Assembly (NCBI GenBank): GCA_029862165.1
Contig: JAOTXU010000001.1
Location: 248,001-312,000 of the forward strand
Direction: 5' to 3'
DNA: 64,000 nt
Source: Gammaproteobacteria bacterium
GTDB taxonomy: Bacteria > Pseudomonadota > Gammaproteobacteria > Steroidobacterales > JABDKV01
A program made the translations under genes and the position numbers. Below, one piece after another: positions 7,458-19,016 of this stretch. Position 1 is the stretch's first letter. Each line of letters opens with the position of its first letter. Below the pieces are notes generated by a model. The model searched no databases, was not told where the DNA came from, and worked only from the letters and a program-made list of their open reading frames with translations.

Positions 7458-9884
7458 ATGTTGAAGCGACTGGTACCGGTCATCTGTATGTTAATCGCTG
7501 CGAATGCAAACGCCGCGGGCGATGACTTTGTAGTTGAAGATATCCGTATTGATGGGCTCGGGCGCATTTCTGAAGGGACTATTTTCAATTATCTGCCGGT
7601 AAACGTCGGCGATAGTCTGGATAGTCAGCGCATCACAGAGGCGTTTCGCGCTATATACGGCACTGGATTTTTCGATGATCTCGAATTTCGACGCGATGGC
7701 AACACGTTGATAATCAAGGTCTCGGAAAGACCATCCATTGCGAGCTTTACTATCGATGGAAACAAAGATCTTAAGACGGAAGACCTGGAAAGCAATCTTG
7801 CAAACGTCGGACTGAAGCGAGGCGGAAGTTTCGACCGGTCAGTCCTGGATAACGTAAAGCAGGTGCTGACGCAGGAATACTTCAATCGTGGCAAATACGG
7901 CGCCAGTATCGAAACCTCCGTGACCGAGATCGACAACAATCAGGTTCGTATCGCAGTGGACATTACCGAGGGTAAGCGTGCGCGAGTCAGACAGATCAAC
8001 ATAGTCGGCAACAAGATCTTTAGCGAAAAGGAATTGCTCAATCAGTTCACCATGAAGACGCCCAATTTTCAGGCACTATGGAAAAAGAACGACCGATATG
8101 CACGCGAAGTGCTCAGTGGCGATCTGGAAACGTTGACCTCGCACTATATGGATCGGGGTTACGCAAATTTCAATATCGACTCCACGCAGGTTGCGATTAC
8201 ACCGGACAAGAAAGACATCTACGTGACCATCAATTTGTCGGAAGGCGAGCCGTACACCATCGCAGATGTTTCGATGAGTGGTGATACGATTATTCCGGCC
8301 GAACAGTTAAAACGGTTGGTCTTGCTCAAACCCGGGCAGACATTCTCCCGCAAATTACTTACCGACACGACAGAGCTGATGACGTTTCGACTGGCTCGGG
8401 ATGGCTATTCCCGCGCGGCCATCAATCCTATTCCCGACATAGACGAAGAGGCGCGTACTGTCTCGATCGATTTTCGCGTGGATCCCGGAGAACGGGTGTA
8501 TGTACGACGGATACAATTCAACGGGACCGAAAACGTGGACGATGAAGTCCTGCGACGCGAGATGCGTCAGTTTGAAGGTGCAGCCCTGTCCAATGTTGCG
8601 GTAGATCGCTCAGAGCAACGCCTTCGCAGGCTGCCTTTCATAGAAGACGTTTCGTTTGAAACAGTGCCGGTGCCCGGCAGCCCGGACCTGGTCGACATCG
8701 AGTTTGATATTGAAGAGGGACTACCCGGCCAATTTGGCGGTGGTCTGGGATACTCCGGATCGCAGGGAGTGTTGCTGAATGGCAATTTCACGCACACAAA
8801 TTTTCTGGGATCCGGCGAACGGGTTTCTGCTAACGTCAGTACGGGGCGGTTTCAAACTATCTACAGCCTTGCACACAGCGACGGTTACCGGACACCAAAT
8901 GGAATTGGTCGCAACGTATCGCTGGCGTACTCCGACCTAAGTGCGTTTACTACCGCTACGTCGGATTTTTCCATTGAATCTCTTATCGGGTCCGTCGAAT
9001 ACAGTTGGCCGGTTTCAGAGTACTCACGTATTCAGGTGGGGGCTTCATATCTCGATAGCCAGCAGATCACTACATTATTCAGCTCGGATCAGAACAGGGC
9101 ATTTGTTGCAAACAACGGTAATCCCTTCTCAGTCATTTCTGAAGGCGCGGTTTGTGGTGCCGGATTCAATGATATCTGCGGTACTCAATTCAAGGCCTAC
9201 GAGTTGTTTGGCGGGTGGGTCAGGGATACCCGCGATCGGGTGATTTTTCCCACCCGTGGCACCCGACATGCCTTCACTGTCGGTACCACTTTGCCAGGCA
9301 GCGAAGTTGAGTATTACACCGCTCGTTACCAGATATCCAAGTTGTGGAATATATTCGGCGATTTTACGCTGGCATGGAAGGCGGAATTGGCCTTTGGCGA
9401 ATCATTGGGCAAGTCCACCGATCTCCCTCCCTCAAAGTTATTTTTTGCCGGTGGCGCCGAAACTGTTCGTGGGTTCGATAACAGCCGGTTGGGGCCCTTA
9501 GACTCGCAAGGTAACCCGAATGGTGGCAATTTGAAGACCATAAGCCAGCTGGAGCTTCTGCTCCCCACGCCCGAAAAGCTGCGCAGTAGCACGCGTTTTA
9601 GCTTGTTCTGGGATGTCGGTAATGTATTCTATACAGGCGGAAACGACATCGGGTTCACCGACTGCCTGTCTGCCCGAGGTTTTTTCTGCTCACCTCGAGC
9701 GGTTGACTATGGCTTCGATGCCGATGCCCTGAGACAATCCGTAGGCGTAGCTGCTCAATGGTTGGCACCGCTTGGGACATTTCGGTTCAGTTATGCGTTT
9801 CCAATCAGGGAATTTACTGGTTCGGACAGACTGCCTTCAGATGAAGTTGAACGGTTTCAGTTTTCAGTCGGCTCGACATTTTGA
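7458..9884 (+). CDS. bamA: Outer membrane protein assembly factor BamA
   Basis: Central beta-barrel of the BAM complex that inserts outer membrane proteins. The 808 residues comprise a signal peptide (about residues 1-20, ending ANAAG), five POTRA domains, and a C-terminal 16-stranded barrel from about residue 425. The barrel contains the conserved VRGF motif of loop 6 and ends in phenylalanine (VGSTF), as required for assembly. It lies 5 bases after rseP, so the two are coupled. Confidence 0.97.
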   Translation: MLKRLVPVICMLIAANANAAGDDFVVEDIRIDGLGRISEGTIFNYLPVNVGDSLDSQRITEAFRAIYGTGFFDDLEFRRDGNTLIIKVSERPSIASFTIDGNKDLKTEDLESNLANVGLKRGGSFDRSVLDNVKQVLTQEYFNRGKYGASIETSVTEIDNNQVRIAVDITEGKRARVRQINIVGNKIFSEKELLNQFTMKTPNFQALWKKNDRYAREVLSGDLETLTSHYMDRGYANFNIDSTQVAITPDKKDIYVTINLSEGEPYTIADVSMSGDTIIPAEQLKRLVLLKPGQTFSRKLLTDTTELMTFRLARDGYSRAAINPIPDIDEEARTVSIDFRVDPGERVYVRRIQFNGTENVDDEVLRREMRQFEGAALSNVAVDRSEQRLRRLPFIEDVSFETVPVPGSPDLVDIEFDIEEGLPGQFGGGLGYSGSQGVLLNGNFTHTNFLGSGERVSANVSTGRFQTIYSLAHSDGYRTPNGIGRNVSLAYSDLSAFTTATSDFSIESLIGSVEYSWPVSEYSRIQVGASYLDSQQITTLFSSDQNRAFVANNGNPFSVISEGAVCGAGFNDICGTQFKAYELFGGWVRDTRDRVIFPTRGTRHAFTVGTTLPGSEVEYYTARYQISKLWNIFGDFTLAWKAELAFGESLGKSTDLPPSKLFFAGGAETVRGFDNSRLGPLDSQGNPNGGNLKTISQLELLLPTPEKLRSSTRFSLFWDVGNVFYTGGNDIGFTDCLSARGFFCSPRAVDYGFDADALRQSVGVAAQWLAPLGTFRFSYAFPIREFTGSDRLPSDEVERFQFSVGSTF

Positions 9885-9896
9885 GCGGTTTTGCTT

Positions 9897-9922
9897 AGAG
9901 AGATTTGGCCTCAGAGAGATTT
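9897..9922 (+). repeat. 10-base direct repeat covering the skp ribosome binding site
   Basis: AGAGAGATTT occurs at 9897-9906 and again at 9913-9922, six bases apart, between bamA and skp. Both copies look like weak Shine-Dalgarno sequences. The downstream copy is correctly placed for the ATG at 9926, and the TTG at 9905 lies within the upstream copy. This is probably a small local duplication. Confidence 0.6.
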
Positions 9923-9925
9923 AGT

Positions 9926-10444
9926 ATGTATAGATCGACCACATTATTTATCATCGCGCTACTTCTACTTAGCGCAGGACTCGTTCAGGCAGCGGACCTG
10001 AATATTGGGGTCGTCAACATTGCACGGTTGCTGGACGAAGCACCACAAGCAAAATCGGCGATGAAGGCGTTACAGGATGAATTCGCCCCACGTCAGCGCA
10101 GCCTCGAATCGGAGCAACAAGGCTTGCGTGATCGAGAAGAAAAGCTCGGCCGCGATTCCGCGGTAATGGGCGAGACCGAACGGCGAGATGCTGAGCGGGA
10201 TTTGCGCGAAAAAGCCCGCGATCTGGCGCGCAAACAAAACGAGTACCTGGAAGACTTGAACTTGCGTCGCAACGAAGAACTCAATCGCCTGCAACGCGCA
10301 CTGCTGGAAGAGGTGCAAACATTTGCACGTCAGCAGAAATACGACCTGATTGTCGGTGACGGCGTGTTGTTTGCCAGCGGTAGCGTGGACGTGACAGCAC
10401 AGGTGCTCGCAGGACTTGAGCGCAGTTTCCAGGCCGCCAATTAA
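9926..10444 (+). CDS. skp: Periplasmic chaperone Skp (OmpH)
   Basis: Trimeric periplasmic holdase that carries unfolded outer membrane proteins to BAM. I chose the ATG at 9926 over the in-frame TTG at 9905 because it places a normal signal peptide (LFIIALLLLSAGLVQAA) directly at the N-terminus. The 172-residue product has the Skp beta segment LNIGVVNIARLL and then a long charged coiled-coil (about residues 55-135) that forms the tentacles. The position after bamA and before lpxD is conserved. Confidence 0.93.
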   Translation: MYRSTTLFIIALLLLSAGLVQAADLNIGVVNIARLLDEAPQAKSAMKALQDEFAPRQRSLESEQQGLRDREEKLGRDSAVMGETERRDAERDLREKARDLARKQNEYLEDLNLRRNEELNRLQRALLEEVQTFARQQKYDLIVGDGVLFASGSVDVTAQVLAGLERSFQAAN

Positions 10445-10467
10445 TCCGTTAGCCGCGCGACAGCTCT

Positions 10468-11490
10468 ATGAGTCTAACTGTCGCGGAGATTTCAGTTCGC
10501 TATGGGTGTCGCGTACAGGGCGATCCGGATACCGTAGTCGAACGTGTTGCGACACTGGAAAACGCGGCACCTGGCTGTATTAGTTTTCTCGCCAACCCAC
10601 GCTATCGGCGCCAGCTAGGCGAGACCCAAGCGTCGGCCGTAATCCTGGCGGCCGCTGACGCCAACGACTGTCCTGTTACGGCTTTGATAAACGACAATCC
10701 CTATGCGGTGTATGCAAGAGTCGCAGCCGAGCTATCACCGCCATTAGTCGTTGAACCAGGGTCGCACTCCAGTGCACAGATTCATGCAGAGGCCACTGTT
10801 CCCTCATCCTGTCAAGTCGGCCCGGGGGCTGTAGTCGAACGCGGCGCATTACTGGGTGAAAATGTGTCAATCGGCCCCGGTGCAGTCGTAGGAGCCAATA
10901 CTTCGATAGGCAACGACACCCGGGTACTCGCCAATGTGACGCTTTGTCATGACGTCAAATTGGGCGAACGTTGCCTGATTCATCCGGGCACCGTGATCGG
11001 TTCGGATGGCTTTGGCATAGCCCAAGTATCGGAAGAATGGATCAAGGTTCCACAACTCGGTAGTGTACGTATTGGTAACGATGTAGAGGTAGGGGCCTGC
11101 ACGAGTATTGATAGGGGTGCGATCGAAGACACAGTCATTGAAAACGGGGTCAAGCTTGATAATCAGATTCAGGTCGCGCACAACGTACGCATCGGTGCGC
11201 ATACGGTCATAGCGGCGTGCGTGGGAATTTCGGGAAGTACGACGATTGGCCGCAGATGTATGATTGCCGGCGCGGTAGGCTTTGTCGGCCACCTGAACAT
11301 CGCCGATGATGTTGTTATTACCGGTCAGACGATGGTGAATCGCTCCATAGACGAGGCGGGTGTGTACTCCAGTGCGCTACCAATGGACGATGCGAGACGT
11401 TGGCGGCGCAACAGCGCACGCTTCAGGCAGCTGGATGAAATTGCAAAGCGCCTGAAGAAACTTGAAAAAAAGGTGGGCGATAAGGAATGA
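10468..11490 (+). CDS. lpxD: UDP-3-O-(3-hydroxyacyl)glucosamine N-acyltransferase
   Basis: Third step of lipid A synthesis: transfers an R-3-hydroxyacyl chain from ACP to the amino group. The 340 residues contain an N-terminal uridine-binding domain, hexapeptide left-handed beta-helix repeats (such as [17 protein letters not shown]) over residues 110-300, and a C-terminal charged helix (KRLKKLEKK). The catalytic histidine lies in the [13 protein letters not shown] segment. Its stop overlaps the fabZ start (ATGA). Confidence 0.96.
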   Translation: MSLTVAEISVRYGCRVQGDPDTVVERVATLENAAPGCISFLANPRYRRQLGETQASAVILAAADANDCPVTALINDNPYAVYARVAAELSPPLVVEPGSHSSAQIHAEATVPSSCQVGPGAVVERGALLGENVSIGPGAVVGANTSIGNDTRVLANVTLCHDVKLGERCLIHPGTVIGSDGFGIAQVSEEWIKVPQLGSVRIGNDVEVGACTSIDRGAIEDTVIENGVKLDNQIQVAHNVRIGAHTVIAACVGISGSTTIGRRCMIAGAVGFVGHLNIADDVVITGQTMVNRSIDEAGVYSSALPMDDARRWRRNSARFRQLDEIAKRLKKLEKKVGDKE

Positions 11491-11942
11491 GTGAAATTAT
11501 GCAAATGGACATACACGCGATCATGCGATTGCTGCCGCATCGCTACCCATTTTTGCTCATCGACCGGGTTACCGAATGTGTGCCGGGCGAGTACCTGACC
11601 GGAATAAAAAACGTTACAGCTAACGAGTCGTTTTTTCAGGGGCACTTTCCACAGCGGCCTGTTATGCCTGGCGTCATCATACTCGAGGCAATGGCCCAGG
11701 CCACAGGCCTGCTAGCCTTCGCAACTGCCGGCACACCGGAAGACGACACGCTCTATTATCTGGTCGGAATCGATAAGGCGCGGTTTCGCCGGCCGGTAGA
11801 ACCCGGTGATCAGTTGGTGCTCAAGGCTTCATTGTCTGGTACCCGCCGTAATATCTGGATGTTTTCTGCTACTGCGGAAGTTGATGGTAAAGCAGTATCG
11901 AGTGCCGAAATGAAATGCGCGCCCAGGAGTAGCGACCGTTGA
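11487..11942 (+). CDS. fabZ: 3-hydroxyacyl-ACP dehydratase FabZ
   Basis: Dehydrates 3-hydroxyacyl-ACP in fatty acid elongation; hot-dog fold enzyme. The conserved [14 protein letters not shown] segment carries the catalytic histidine and [18 protein letters not shown] the catalytic glutamate. The product has 151 residues. It overlaps lpxD upstream and the TTG start of lpxA downstream. The lpxD-fabZ-lpxA order balances the shared hydroxyacyl-ACP pool between phospholipid and lipid A. Confidence 0.96.
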   Translation: MSEIMQMDIHAIMRLLPHRYPFLLIDRVTECVPGEYLTGIKNVTANESFFQGHFPQRPVMPGVIILEAMAQATGLLAFATAGTPEDDTLYYLVGIDKARFRRPVEPGDQLVLKASLSGTRRNIWMFSATAEVDGKAVSSAEMKCAPRSSDR

Positions 11943-12709
11943 TCGATCAGCGCGCGGTCGTCTCCGTCAAGGCAGACGTTGCACTCGGCGTAGAGATTGG
12001 TCCCTTCAGCATCATCGGCCCGGATGTACAAATCGCTGAGGGCACACGAATCGGCCCGCATGTTGTCATCAACGGGGCCACGTCGATTGGCCGTGACAAT
12101 CGAATTTTTCAGTTCTGCTCTATTGGCGACGAACCGCAAGACAAGAAATATGCCGGCGAAGCGACCCGGCTGGAGATTGGTGACCGCAATACGATTCGTG
12201 AATGCTGCACGATAAACCGGGGCACGACACAAGATCGCGGCGTCACTACTATAGGCGACGATAACTGGATAATGGCCTACGTTCATGTGGCGCATGATTG
12301 TGTTATCGGCAACAACATCGTCATGGCCAACGCCACAACCTTGGCAGGCCATGTGCAAGTGGACGACTGGGTGATACTCGGCGGCTTCACGAAGGTCCAT
12401 CAGAACTGCCGCATTGGTGCGCATAGCTTTACCGCCATGGATTGCGCCCTCAGCCGGGATCTACCGCCGTACGTAACAGCTGCGGGCCATCTTGCTGTGC
12501 CCAAGGGCGTGAATACTGAGGGTCTCAAGCGACGCGGTTTTTCGGCCGAACAAATCAGCCGCATACGTGACGCATATAAGACACTTTACCGCTCGGATCT
12601 CCGACTTGCGGAAGCGATCGAAGCATTGCGCAAGCCCGCTTCTACGCACGACGAGATTAAGATGCTCGTAGACTTCCTAGATACGAGCGAACGCAGCATT
12701 ATCCGTTGA
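11939..12709 (+). CDS. lpxA: UDP-N-acetylglucosamine acyltransferase LpxA
   Basis: First step of lipid A synthesis. The 256-residue protein consists of hexapeptide repeats (residues 1-190) plus a C-terminal helical domain ([20 protein letters not shown]). The catalytic histidine lies in [11 protein letters not shown]. The start is a TTG inside a TTGA overlap with the fabZ stop; the resulting MIDQRAVV aligns with the MIDKSAFV start of the E. coli enzyme, which supports it. Confidence 0.95.
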   Translation: MIDQRAVVSVKADVALGVEIGPFSIIGPDVQIAEGTRIGPHVVINGATSIGRDNRIFQFCSIGDEPQDKKYAGEATRLEIGDRNTIRECCTINRGTTQDRGVTTIGDDNWIMAYVHVAHDCVIGNNIVMANATTLAGHVQVDDWVILGGFTKVHQNCRIGAHSFTAMDCALSRDLPPYVTAAGHLAVPKGVNTEGLKRRGFSAEQISRIRDAYKTLYRSDLRLAEAIEALRKPASTHDEIKMLVDFLDTSERSIIR

Positions 12710-12763
12710 CTAACAAACGGGCTGCGGTGAGGCCATAGGTAAGACAGAACAGGAACCACGTAC

Positions 12764-13924
12764 ATGAGTGCTGACGCGCTGCGTATCGCACTGGTAGCTG
12801 GCGAATCCTCGGGGGACGAACTCGGTGCGGGGCTGATCACGGCACTGCGTGAAAAGGTAGGCGGCGACATCACATTTGCCGGTGTCGCCGGACCAGCCAT
12901 GCGTCATGCGGGTTGTGAGTCATGGTTTGATTGCGGCGAGCTGGCGGTCATGGGACTCGTCGAAATGGCTAAACACCTGCCCCGGCTGCTTATGCTGCGA
13001 CGACGCCTTTATAAACGCCTGTTGGCGTTTCGACCTGATATTTTTGTCGGCATCGACGCGCCGGATTTCAATTTGGGATTGGAGCGCCGACTAAAAAACC
13101 AGGGGATTGCCACGGTGCATTACGTGAGTCCATCAGTATGGGCGTGGCGACCTCAACGTGCGGCGCAAATGGCGGCATCGGCCGATTGCGTCTTGTGTTT
13201 GTTACCCTTCGAACCCGCCTTTTATGAGAAGTACGATGTGCCGGCAGAATTTGTCGGCCATCCGCTCGCGGACCGTATTCCAATGCGCACTGATGGGCCC
13301 GCCGCCCGGGCTTCAATGAGTTTGCCACTGGATGCGCAAATCGTCGCACTAATGCCTGGCAGCCGCGCCGGGGAGTTGGGTCGGCTCGGCAAAGACTTTG
13401 CAGGTGCGGCCCGATTATTGGCAGAACAACGACCGACGATACAGTTTGTTGCACCGATGGCAAGTTCCGCACTGCGGGAAATTTTTGCGGCACAGTTGGC
13501 CGCTGAAGCGCCAAATGCGCCAGTGACCCTGCTCGATAATCAGGCGCAACAGTCGATTGCGGCTGCGGACGCGGTGCTGGTTGCGTCGGGGACCGCAACA
13601 TTGGAAGCTTTGCTCCTGAAAAGACCAATGGTGGTTGCCTACAGACTGGCGCATGCCACACGAATCGTTCTGGAAAAACTCGATTTGTTGAATATCGATC
13701 GTTTCGCATTACCGAATTTGCTGGCGGGGAAAGACCTGGTTCCGGAGGTCTTGCAGGACGACTTGCAGCCGACACGGCTGGCACACGAGATATCCCGCTT
13801 GTTGGATACGACCGACAACAGTGCCTGGGTGGCGGAGTGTGATGCGATCCACTCCACCCTGCGTCGCGATGCCAATGTACGCGCCGCCGATGCAGTAATT
13901 CAACGGTGTAACAGAAACGCATGA
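12764..13924 (+). CDS. lpxB: Lipid A disaccharide synthase
   Basis: Joins UDP-2,3-diacylglucosamine and lipid X to form the lipid A disaccharide; peripheral membrane glycosyltransferase of family GT19. The 386 residues have the N-terminal [15 protein letters not shown] loop, the conserved [13 protein letters not shown] segment and the [10 protein letters not shown] nucleotide-binding region. The TGA stop overlaps the ATG of rnhB. Confidence 0.96.
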   Translation: MSADALRIALVAGESSGDELGAGLITALREKVGGDITFAGVAGPAMRHAGCESWFDCGELAVMGLVEMAKHLPRLLMLRRRLYKRLLAFRPDIFVGIDAPDFNLGLERRLKNQGIATVHYVSPSVWAWRPQRAAQMAASADCVLCLLPFEPAFYEKYDVPAEFVGHPLADRIPMRTDGPAARASMSLPLDAQIVALMPGSRAGELGRLGKDFAGAARLLAEQRPTIQFVAPMASSALREIFAAQLAAEAPNAPVTLLDNQAQQSIAAADAVLVASGTATLEALLLKRPMVVAYRLAHATRIVLEKLDLLNIDRFALPNLLAGKDLVPEVLQDDLQPTRLAHEISRLLDTTDNSAWVAECDAIHSTLRRDANVRAADAVIQRCNRNA

Positions 13925-14517
13925 CAGCTCACTACGCATTACTCGTTGCAGGCGTCGATGAAGCAGGTCGCGGCCCGCTGGCAGGACCGGTAACGGCAGC
14001 AGCGGTCGTACTGAATCCGCAAAGACGGGTCAATGGATTGCGCGATTCCAAGCAACTTCGTCCTCGGCGTCGGGAAATCCTCGCGCAGCGGATACGTGGG
14101 CGTGCGCTGGCTTGGTCGATTGCGTGGGCTGATCCACATGAAATCGACACGTTGAATATATTCCAGGCTTCACTGCTGGCAATGCGCAGAGCCATGCAAG
14201 GACTTCGTCTAGACCCGGCAAGGGTTGAGATCGATGGCCGTCACACGGTATTGCCAGCCGACTGGTGTTGCGACGTGGAGGCGGTGGTCCGTGGCGACCA
14301 GCGCCGCCGGGCCATAAGTGCGGCATCAATACTGGCCAAAGTTCATCGCGATAGCGTGATGGAGGGTCTACACGAGATTTATCCGCAATACGGGTTTGAT
14401 CAGCATAAAGGATATGCAACTCCTGCGCACTTGCGCGCGTTGCAGTGTCACGGCCCCAGCGCGGTACACCGCAGGTCCTTTGCTCCGGTCAGACTGGCAC
14501 TGGGAAAAAGCTCGTGA
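13921..14517 (+). CDS. rnhB: Ribonuclease HII
   Basis: Removes ribonucleotides misincorporated into DNA and cuts RNA-DNA hybrids. The 198 residues contain the [12 protein letters not shown] motif with catalytic D13 and E14, and [20 protein letters not shown], which holds another active-site aspartate nearby. The frame is translationally coupled on both sides; its TGA overlaps the GTG of dnaE. Confidence 0.96.
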   Translation: MTAHYALLVAGVDEAGRGPLAGPVTAAAVVLNPQRRVNGLRDSKQLRPRRREILAQRIRGRALAWSIAWADPHEIDTLNIFQASLLAMRRAMQGLRLDPARVEIDGRHTVLPADWCCDVEAVVRGDQRRRAISAASILAKVHRDSVMEGLHEIYPQYGFDQHKGYATPAHLRALQCHGPSAVHRRSFAPVRLALGKSS

Positions 14518-17500
14518 GCAGCGCGCCGACATTCGTACATTTGCGCCTTCACTCGGAGTATTCGCTCGTTGATAGCACCGTGCGTGTCAAACCGCTGATG
14601 GATGCAGTCGCGCAGGCAGAAATGCCAGCAGTTGGACTTACCGATGAAACTAATCTGTTCGCCATGGTCAAGTTCTACCGTGCCGCTGAGGCGCGCGGTA
14701 TCAAACCGATTATCGGTGTTGATTTATGGCTGAAACAAGCAGGCGAACGCGAACCGGCACGGTTTACGCTGTTATGCCAGGATCGAAATGGTTTTGCGAA
14801 TCTCAGCCGTCTACTGACCCGGGCCTACCTTGAAGGCGATGGAAAAAACACGGCAACGATCAGACGCTCATGGCTGGCTGCAGACACAGACGGCCTCATT
14901 GCTTTGTCGGGCGGTCGCGTAGGCGACGTCGGTGTCGCATTGTTGGGCCGGCACGATCAATTGGCTCAAGAGCGCCTGAGTTGGTGGCAGCAACACTTTC
15001 CGCAGCGCTACTACCTGGAGCTGCAACGCACCGGCAGACCGAATGAGGCGGAGTACAATGTGTTCGCCGTGGAATTGGCCGCCAGAAACAATGTTCCCGT
15101 CGTGGCGACTAACGATGTGTGTTTTATTCGGTCAGAGGAATTCGAATCACACGAGGCGCGTGTCTGCATACATCAGGGCTATACATTGGCCGATTCGAGC
15201 CGACCCCACGCCCATACTGAGCAGCAATACCTGCGTACCCCGGAGGAAATGGCTGAACTGTTTGCGGAATTACCGGAAGCACTGGCCAACAGTGTAGAAA
15301 TCGCGCGCCGCTGCAATCTCGAAATAGAGTTCGGGAATAGCGTGTTGCCAGATTTTCCGGTCCCCGATGGGGCAACTGTCGATGCCTACTTGCAGGAGCA
15401 AGCCCAGATCGGACTCAGTAAGAGATTAGAGAAGGGCCACGACAGTCGTTTTGTGCGTGGCGATTATGAGACGCGGTTGACCCGGGAATTGGATGTAATT
15501 TCCGGTATGGGATTCCCCGGGTATTTTCTAATTGTTGCAGATTTTATTAGTTGGGCCCGTAAGAATGAGATTCCGGTGGGTCCGGGACGCGGATCGGGTT
15601 CAGGCTCTCTCGTTGCATGGGCATTGGGCATTACGGATCTGGATCCACTGGAACACGATCTGCTATTTGAAAGATTTCTGAATCCCGAGCGCGTATCGAT
15701 GCCTGATTTCGATATCGACTTCTGTATGGAAGGACGCGATCGGGTAATCGACTATGTCTCCAGCCGTTATGGTCACGACCGAGTCTCTCAGATTATTACC
15801 TTTGGCAGCATGGCGGCCCGTGCGGTCGTGCGCGATGTCGGCCGAGTGCTGGGTCATCCGTATGGTTTCGTCGATCGAATCGCAAAACTCATCCCCTTTG
15901 AAGTCGGTATGACACTGGATAAGGCGCTGGCGGCCGACGACGAACTCAAGCGACTCTATGGAGAAGAGGAAGAAATTCGTGCGCTAATCGACCTGGCCAG
16001 GTCCCTCGAGGGCCTGGCACGTAATGCCGGCAAGCACGCCGGCGGCGTGGTCATCGCGCCTTCGCCATTAACCGATTACACGCCGCTGTACAGTGAGGGT
16101 GGCGTCGAAGCCGTGACACAATTTGACAAGGACGATGTTGAGACTATCGGGCTGGTCAAATTTGACTTTCTGGGTCTGCGCACGCTGACCATCATTGATT
16201 GGGCTGTGAGGACAGTGAATCGCGAGCGGGCGACAGCCGGCGAAACGCCACTGGTGATGGATGCAATGCGCATGGACGATGCCGCGACCTACGCATTGCT
16301 CAAGACCAGTGCGACTACGGCAATATTCCAGCTCGAATCGCGTGGCATGAAGGATTTGATCAAACGGCTGCAGCCGGATTGTTTTGAAGACATTGTCGCG
16401 TTGGTGGCTTTATTCCGGCCCGGTCCTCTGCAGTCTGGGATGGTTGATGACTTTGTTCAGCGCAAACACGGACACGCCGTCATTCGTTATCCGCACCCGC
16501 AACTCGAGACGATCCTTCGGCCGACCTATGGTGTCATTCTGTATCAGGAACAAGTGATGCAGATCGCGCAGGAATTGTCCGGTTACTCCCTCGGCGGGGC
16601 TGACCTGCTGCGACGCGCGATGGGCAAAAAGAAGCCAGAAGAAATGGCGCGTCAACGATCGGTCTTTCTGGATGGAGCAGCAGAACGAGGTGTCGATCGA
16701 TCAGTGGCGACCGGAATTTTTGATCTGATCGAGAAATTCGCCGGTTACGGATTCAATCGTTCTCATTCCGCCGGCTACGCCGTGTTGTCTTATCAGACTG
16801 CGTGGCTGAAAGCACACTATCCGGCTGCTTTCATGGCGGCAGTCTTGTCGGCTGATATGGATAACACTGACAAAATCGTAACTTTGATAGATGAGTGCCA
16901 CAACATCGGCCTGCAAGTGTTGATACCGGATGTAAATCGTTCCGGCTATATGTTCGATATCGCCGGTGATCAAGCGATACGCTACGGTCTCGGTGCGATC
17001 AAAGGTGTAGGGCGTGCTGCGGTCGAAGGCATCATCGCTGAGCGGGAAGAAAACGGTCAGTTTGCCGATCTACATGACTTCTGCGGCCGCATCGACATGC
17101 AACGGGTCAACAAGCGAGTACTCGAGGCCTTGTTACGGGCCGGTGCCCTTGATTGCCTTGGCTCCAATCGTGCAACGCTCATGAGCGTCTTGCCCAGGGC
17201 GGTACAAATCGCGGATCAGACGGCCCGTGCGAACGACGCCGGTCAGGTCGATCTGTTTGGTGTCGGACCCCAGACCGCCGGTGTTACCATAAATGGCGCT
17301 GATGCCATGCCGGAATTGCCAGAATGGACGGATGCAGAGCGTCTGGCAGCGGAACGCGATACCTTAGGCTTGTTTCTCACCGGTCACCCGGTCGATGAGT
17401 TTGCGGCCGAGCTGTCCTCACTGTCTACAGCTACGATCGCCGAGCTGATGGCCGAGGCTCCACCAACCGAAACTTCATGGCGGGGATCAAAGCGTAACGT

Positions 17501-18008
17501 GACCGCAGCCGGTTTGGTGCTGGAAATCCGACGTCGCGGTTCACGGATTATCGCTGTGCTTGACGACAAGACAGCGCGCATCGAAGTTGTATTTTACGAC
17601 GAGGTATTTCAGAAACTTCGTGATGTCATCGTTCGAGACGCAGTGTTGATTATTGACGGTGCGATGCGATATGACGATTTTACCAACGCTTGGTGTCTCA
17701 TCGGAAAGCAGGCCATGGATTTAGACGACGCTCGGCAACAATTTGCTAAACGTCTGGTGATCAAGTGGGAAGGCCGGCCCGATAACAAGGAATTCGCGAA
17801 TGAGTTGCGGGAGGCACTGCAACCCTACCGACAGGGCCAATGTGGGGTCAGTGTGCACTATCGCAGCGGTGGTGCTGTTGCGCGATTGCAATTGGGTGAT
17901 GAATGGAGTGTCAGACCCTGCCCGGAATTGCTGCGCCGCCTGCAGGCGCTAGCCGGCAGCAACCAGGTACAAATGGTGTACCCGCATCGTATGGATATCA
18001 CCGGTTGA
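14514..18008 (+). CDS. dnaE: DNA polymerase III alpha subunit
   Basis: Replicative polymerase subunit. I place the start at the GTG 14514, which overlaps the rnhB stop and gives [20 protein letters not shown], matching the known N-terminus; an ATG at 14445 lies inside rnhB and is rejected. The product has 1164 residues. It has an N-terminal PHP domain, a palm with the catalytic aspartates in PDFDIDF (about residues 399-404), the [18 protein letters not shown] loop, a helix-hairpin-helix region (about 830-900) and a C-terminal OB fold and tau-binding region. Confidence 0.96.
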   Translation: MSSAPTFVHLRLHSEYSLVDSTVRVKPLMDAVAQAEMPAVGLTDETNLFAMVKFYRAAEARGIKPIIGVDLWLKQAGEREPARFTLLCQDRNGFANLSRLLTRAYLEGDGKNTATIRRSWLAADTDGLIALSGGRVGDVGVALLGRHDQLAQERLSWWQQHFPQRYYLELQRTGRPNEAEYNVFAVELAARNNVPVVATNDVCFIRSEEFESHEARVCIHQGYTLADSSRPHAHTEQQYLRTPEEMAELFAELPEALANSVEIARRCNLEIEFGNSVLPDFPVPDGATVDAYLQEQAQIGLSKRLEKGHDSRFVRGDYETRLTRELDVISGMGFPGYFLIVADFISWARKNEIPVGPGRGSGSGSLVAWALGITDLDPLEHDLLFERFLNPERVSMPDFDIDFCMEGRDRVIDYVSSRYGHDRVSQIITFGSMAARAVVRDVGRVLGHPYGFVDRIAKLIPFEVGMTLDKALAADDELKRLYGEEEEIRALIDLARSLEGLARNAGKHAGGVVIAPSPLTDYTPLYSEGGVEAVTQFDKDDVETIGLVKFDFLGLRTLTIIDWAVRTVNRERATAGETPLVMDAMRMDDAATYALLKTSATTAIFQLESRGMKDLIKRLQPDCFEDIVALVALFRPGPLQSGMVDDFVQRKHGHAVIRYPHPQLETILRPTYGVILYQEQVMQIAQELSGYSLGGADLLRRAMGKKKPEEMARQRSVFLDGAAERGVDRSVATGIFDLIEKFAGYGFNRSHSAGYAVLSYQTAWLKAHYPAAFMAAVLSADMDNTDKIVTLIDECHNIGLQVLIPDVNRSGYMFDIAGDQAIRYGLGAIKGVGRAAVEGIIAEREENGQFADLHDFCGRIDMQRVNKRVLEALLRAGALDCLGSNRATLMSVLPRAVQIADQTARANDAGQVDLFGVGPQTAGVTINGADAMPELPEWTDAERLAAERDTLGLFLTGHPVDEFAAELSSLSTATIAELMAEAPPTETSWRGSKRNVTAAGLVLEIRRRGSRIIAVLDDKTARIEVVFYDEVFQKLRDVIVRDAVLIIDGAMRYDDFTNAWCLIGKQAMDLDDARQQFAKRLVIKWEGRPDNKEFANELREALQPYRQGQCGVSVHYRSGGAVARLQLGDEWSVRPCPELLRRLQALAGSNQVQMVYPHRMDITG

Positions 18009-18041
18009 ATGCGCTGCGCCAATCGCGCATAGTCGATCGGC

Positions 18042-19001
18042 GTGAACCTAGATTTTCTTGATTTCGAACAACCTATTGCGGATCTCGAAGCAAAGATCGA
18101 CGAGTTGCATCTGGTAGGTGATGATCCCGATTTCAATATCAGGGACGAAATCACTCATCTTAGAGAAAAAAGTAGCGCACTGACCGAGTCAATTTTCTCG
18201 CGCCTGACGCCTTGGCAAATGACCCAACTGGCCCGACATCCGCAAAGACCATACACGATGGACTATGTGCGCCGCATTTTTGAAGATTTTCAGGAACTGC
18301 ATGGTGACCGCGTCTATATGGACGACCCGGCAATCGTTACTGGAATCGCACGATTGCGAGGACAGCCTGTTGCGTTAATTGGTCACCAGAAGGGGCGCGA
18401 CACAGCACAAAAAGTGCGGCGCAATTTTGGGATGCCAAAGCCGGAGGGCTTTCGCAAGGCGTTACGAATCATGAAACTGGCGGAACGTTTTGGGTTGCCG
18501 TTGCTGACTTTTATTGATACGCCAGGTGCTTATCCCGGTGTCGGTGCCGAAGAGCGTGGCCAAAGTGAAGCGATCGCGCGCTGTCTGGCCGTCATGTCGG
18601 GGTTACGCTGCCCGATAATCTGCACAGTAATCGGCGAGGGTGGATCCGGTGGTGCACTTGCAATCGGTGTCGGCGATTTTGTCTGTATGTTGCAGTATTC
18701 CATTTATGCCGTGATCTCGCCTGAAGGCTGCGCTTCGATCCTGTGGAAAAGTGCAGACAAGGCGGCCGAGGCAGCCGAGGCGATGCGTATCACGGCGGAC
18801 AATCTGTATGAACAGGGTCTGGTAGACGAGATCATCAAAGAACCGCTGGGTGGTGCCCATCGCAACCCGGATGTGATGGCCGCGACAATACAGGAGAGTT
18901 TGGTTCGACACCTTCTCGAGTTGAGTGCCCGACCGGTAGACGATCTGGTCGAAGCGCGATATCTCAAGCTCGGATCGTATGGCGTGTACAAGGACGCCTG
19001 A
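18042..19001 (+). CDS. accA: Acetyl-CoA carboxylase carboxyltransferase subunit alpha
   Basis: Alpha half of the carboxyltransferase that makes malonyl-CoA for fatty acid synthesis; works with AccD, whose gene is not in the window. The 319 residues include the N-terminal helical region ([18 protein letters not shown]), the crotonase-fold core with GHQKGRD and [16 protein letters not shown], and [14 protein letters not shown]. The start is a GTG. The 33 bases after dnaE contain a small inverted repeat, ATGCGC (18009-18014) and GCGCAT (18025-18030). Confidence 0.96.
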   Translation: MNLDFLDFEQPIADLEAKIDELHLVGDDPDFNIRDEITHLREKSSALTESIFSRLTPWQMTQLARHPQRPYTMDYVRRIFEDFQELHGDRVYMDDPAIVTGIARLRGQPVALIGHQKGRDTAQKVRRNFGMPKPEGFRKALRIMKLAERFGLPLLTFIDTPGAYPGVGAEERGQSEAIARCLAVMSGLRCPIICTVIGEGGSGGALAIGVGDFVCMLQYSIYAVISPEGCASILWKSADKAAEAAEAMRITADNLYEQGLVDEIIKEPLGGAHRNPDVMAATIQESLVRHLLELSARPVDDLVEARYLKLGSYGVYKDA

Positions 19002-19016
19002 TATCGGCGAGCCATT

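Noticed and set aside
13068-13922. Long minus-strand frame opposite lpxB
   Set aside because: It is fully covered by lpxB, is rich in proline and arginine without domains, and has no ribosome binding site.
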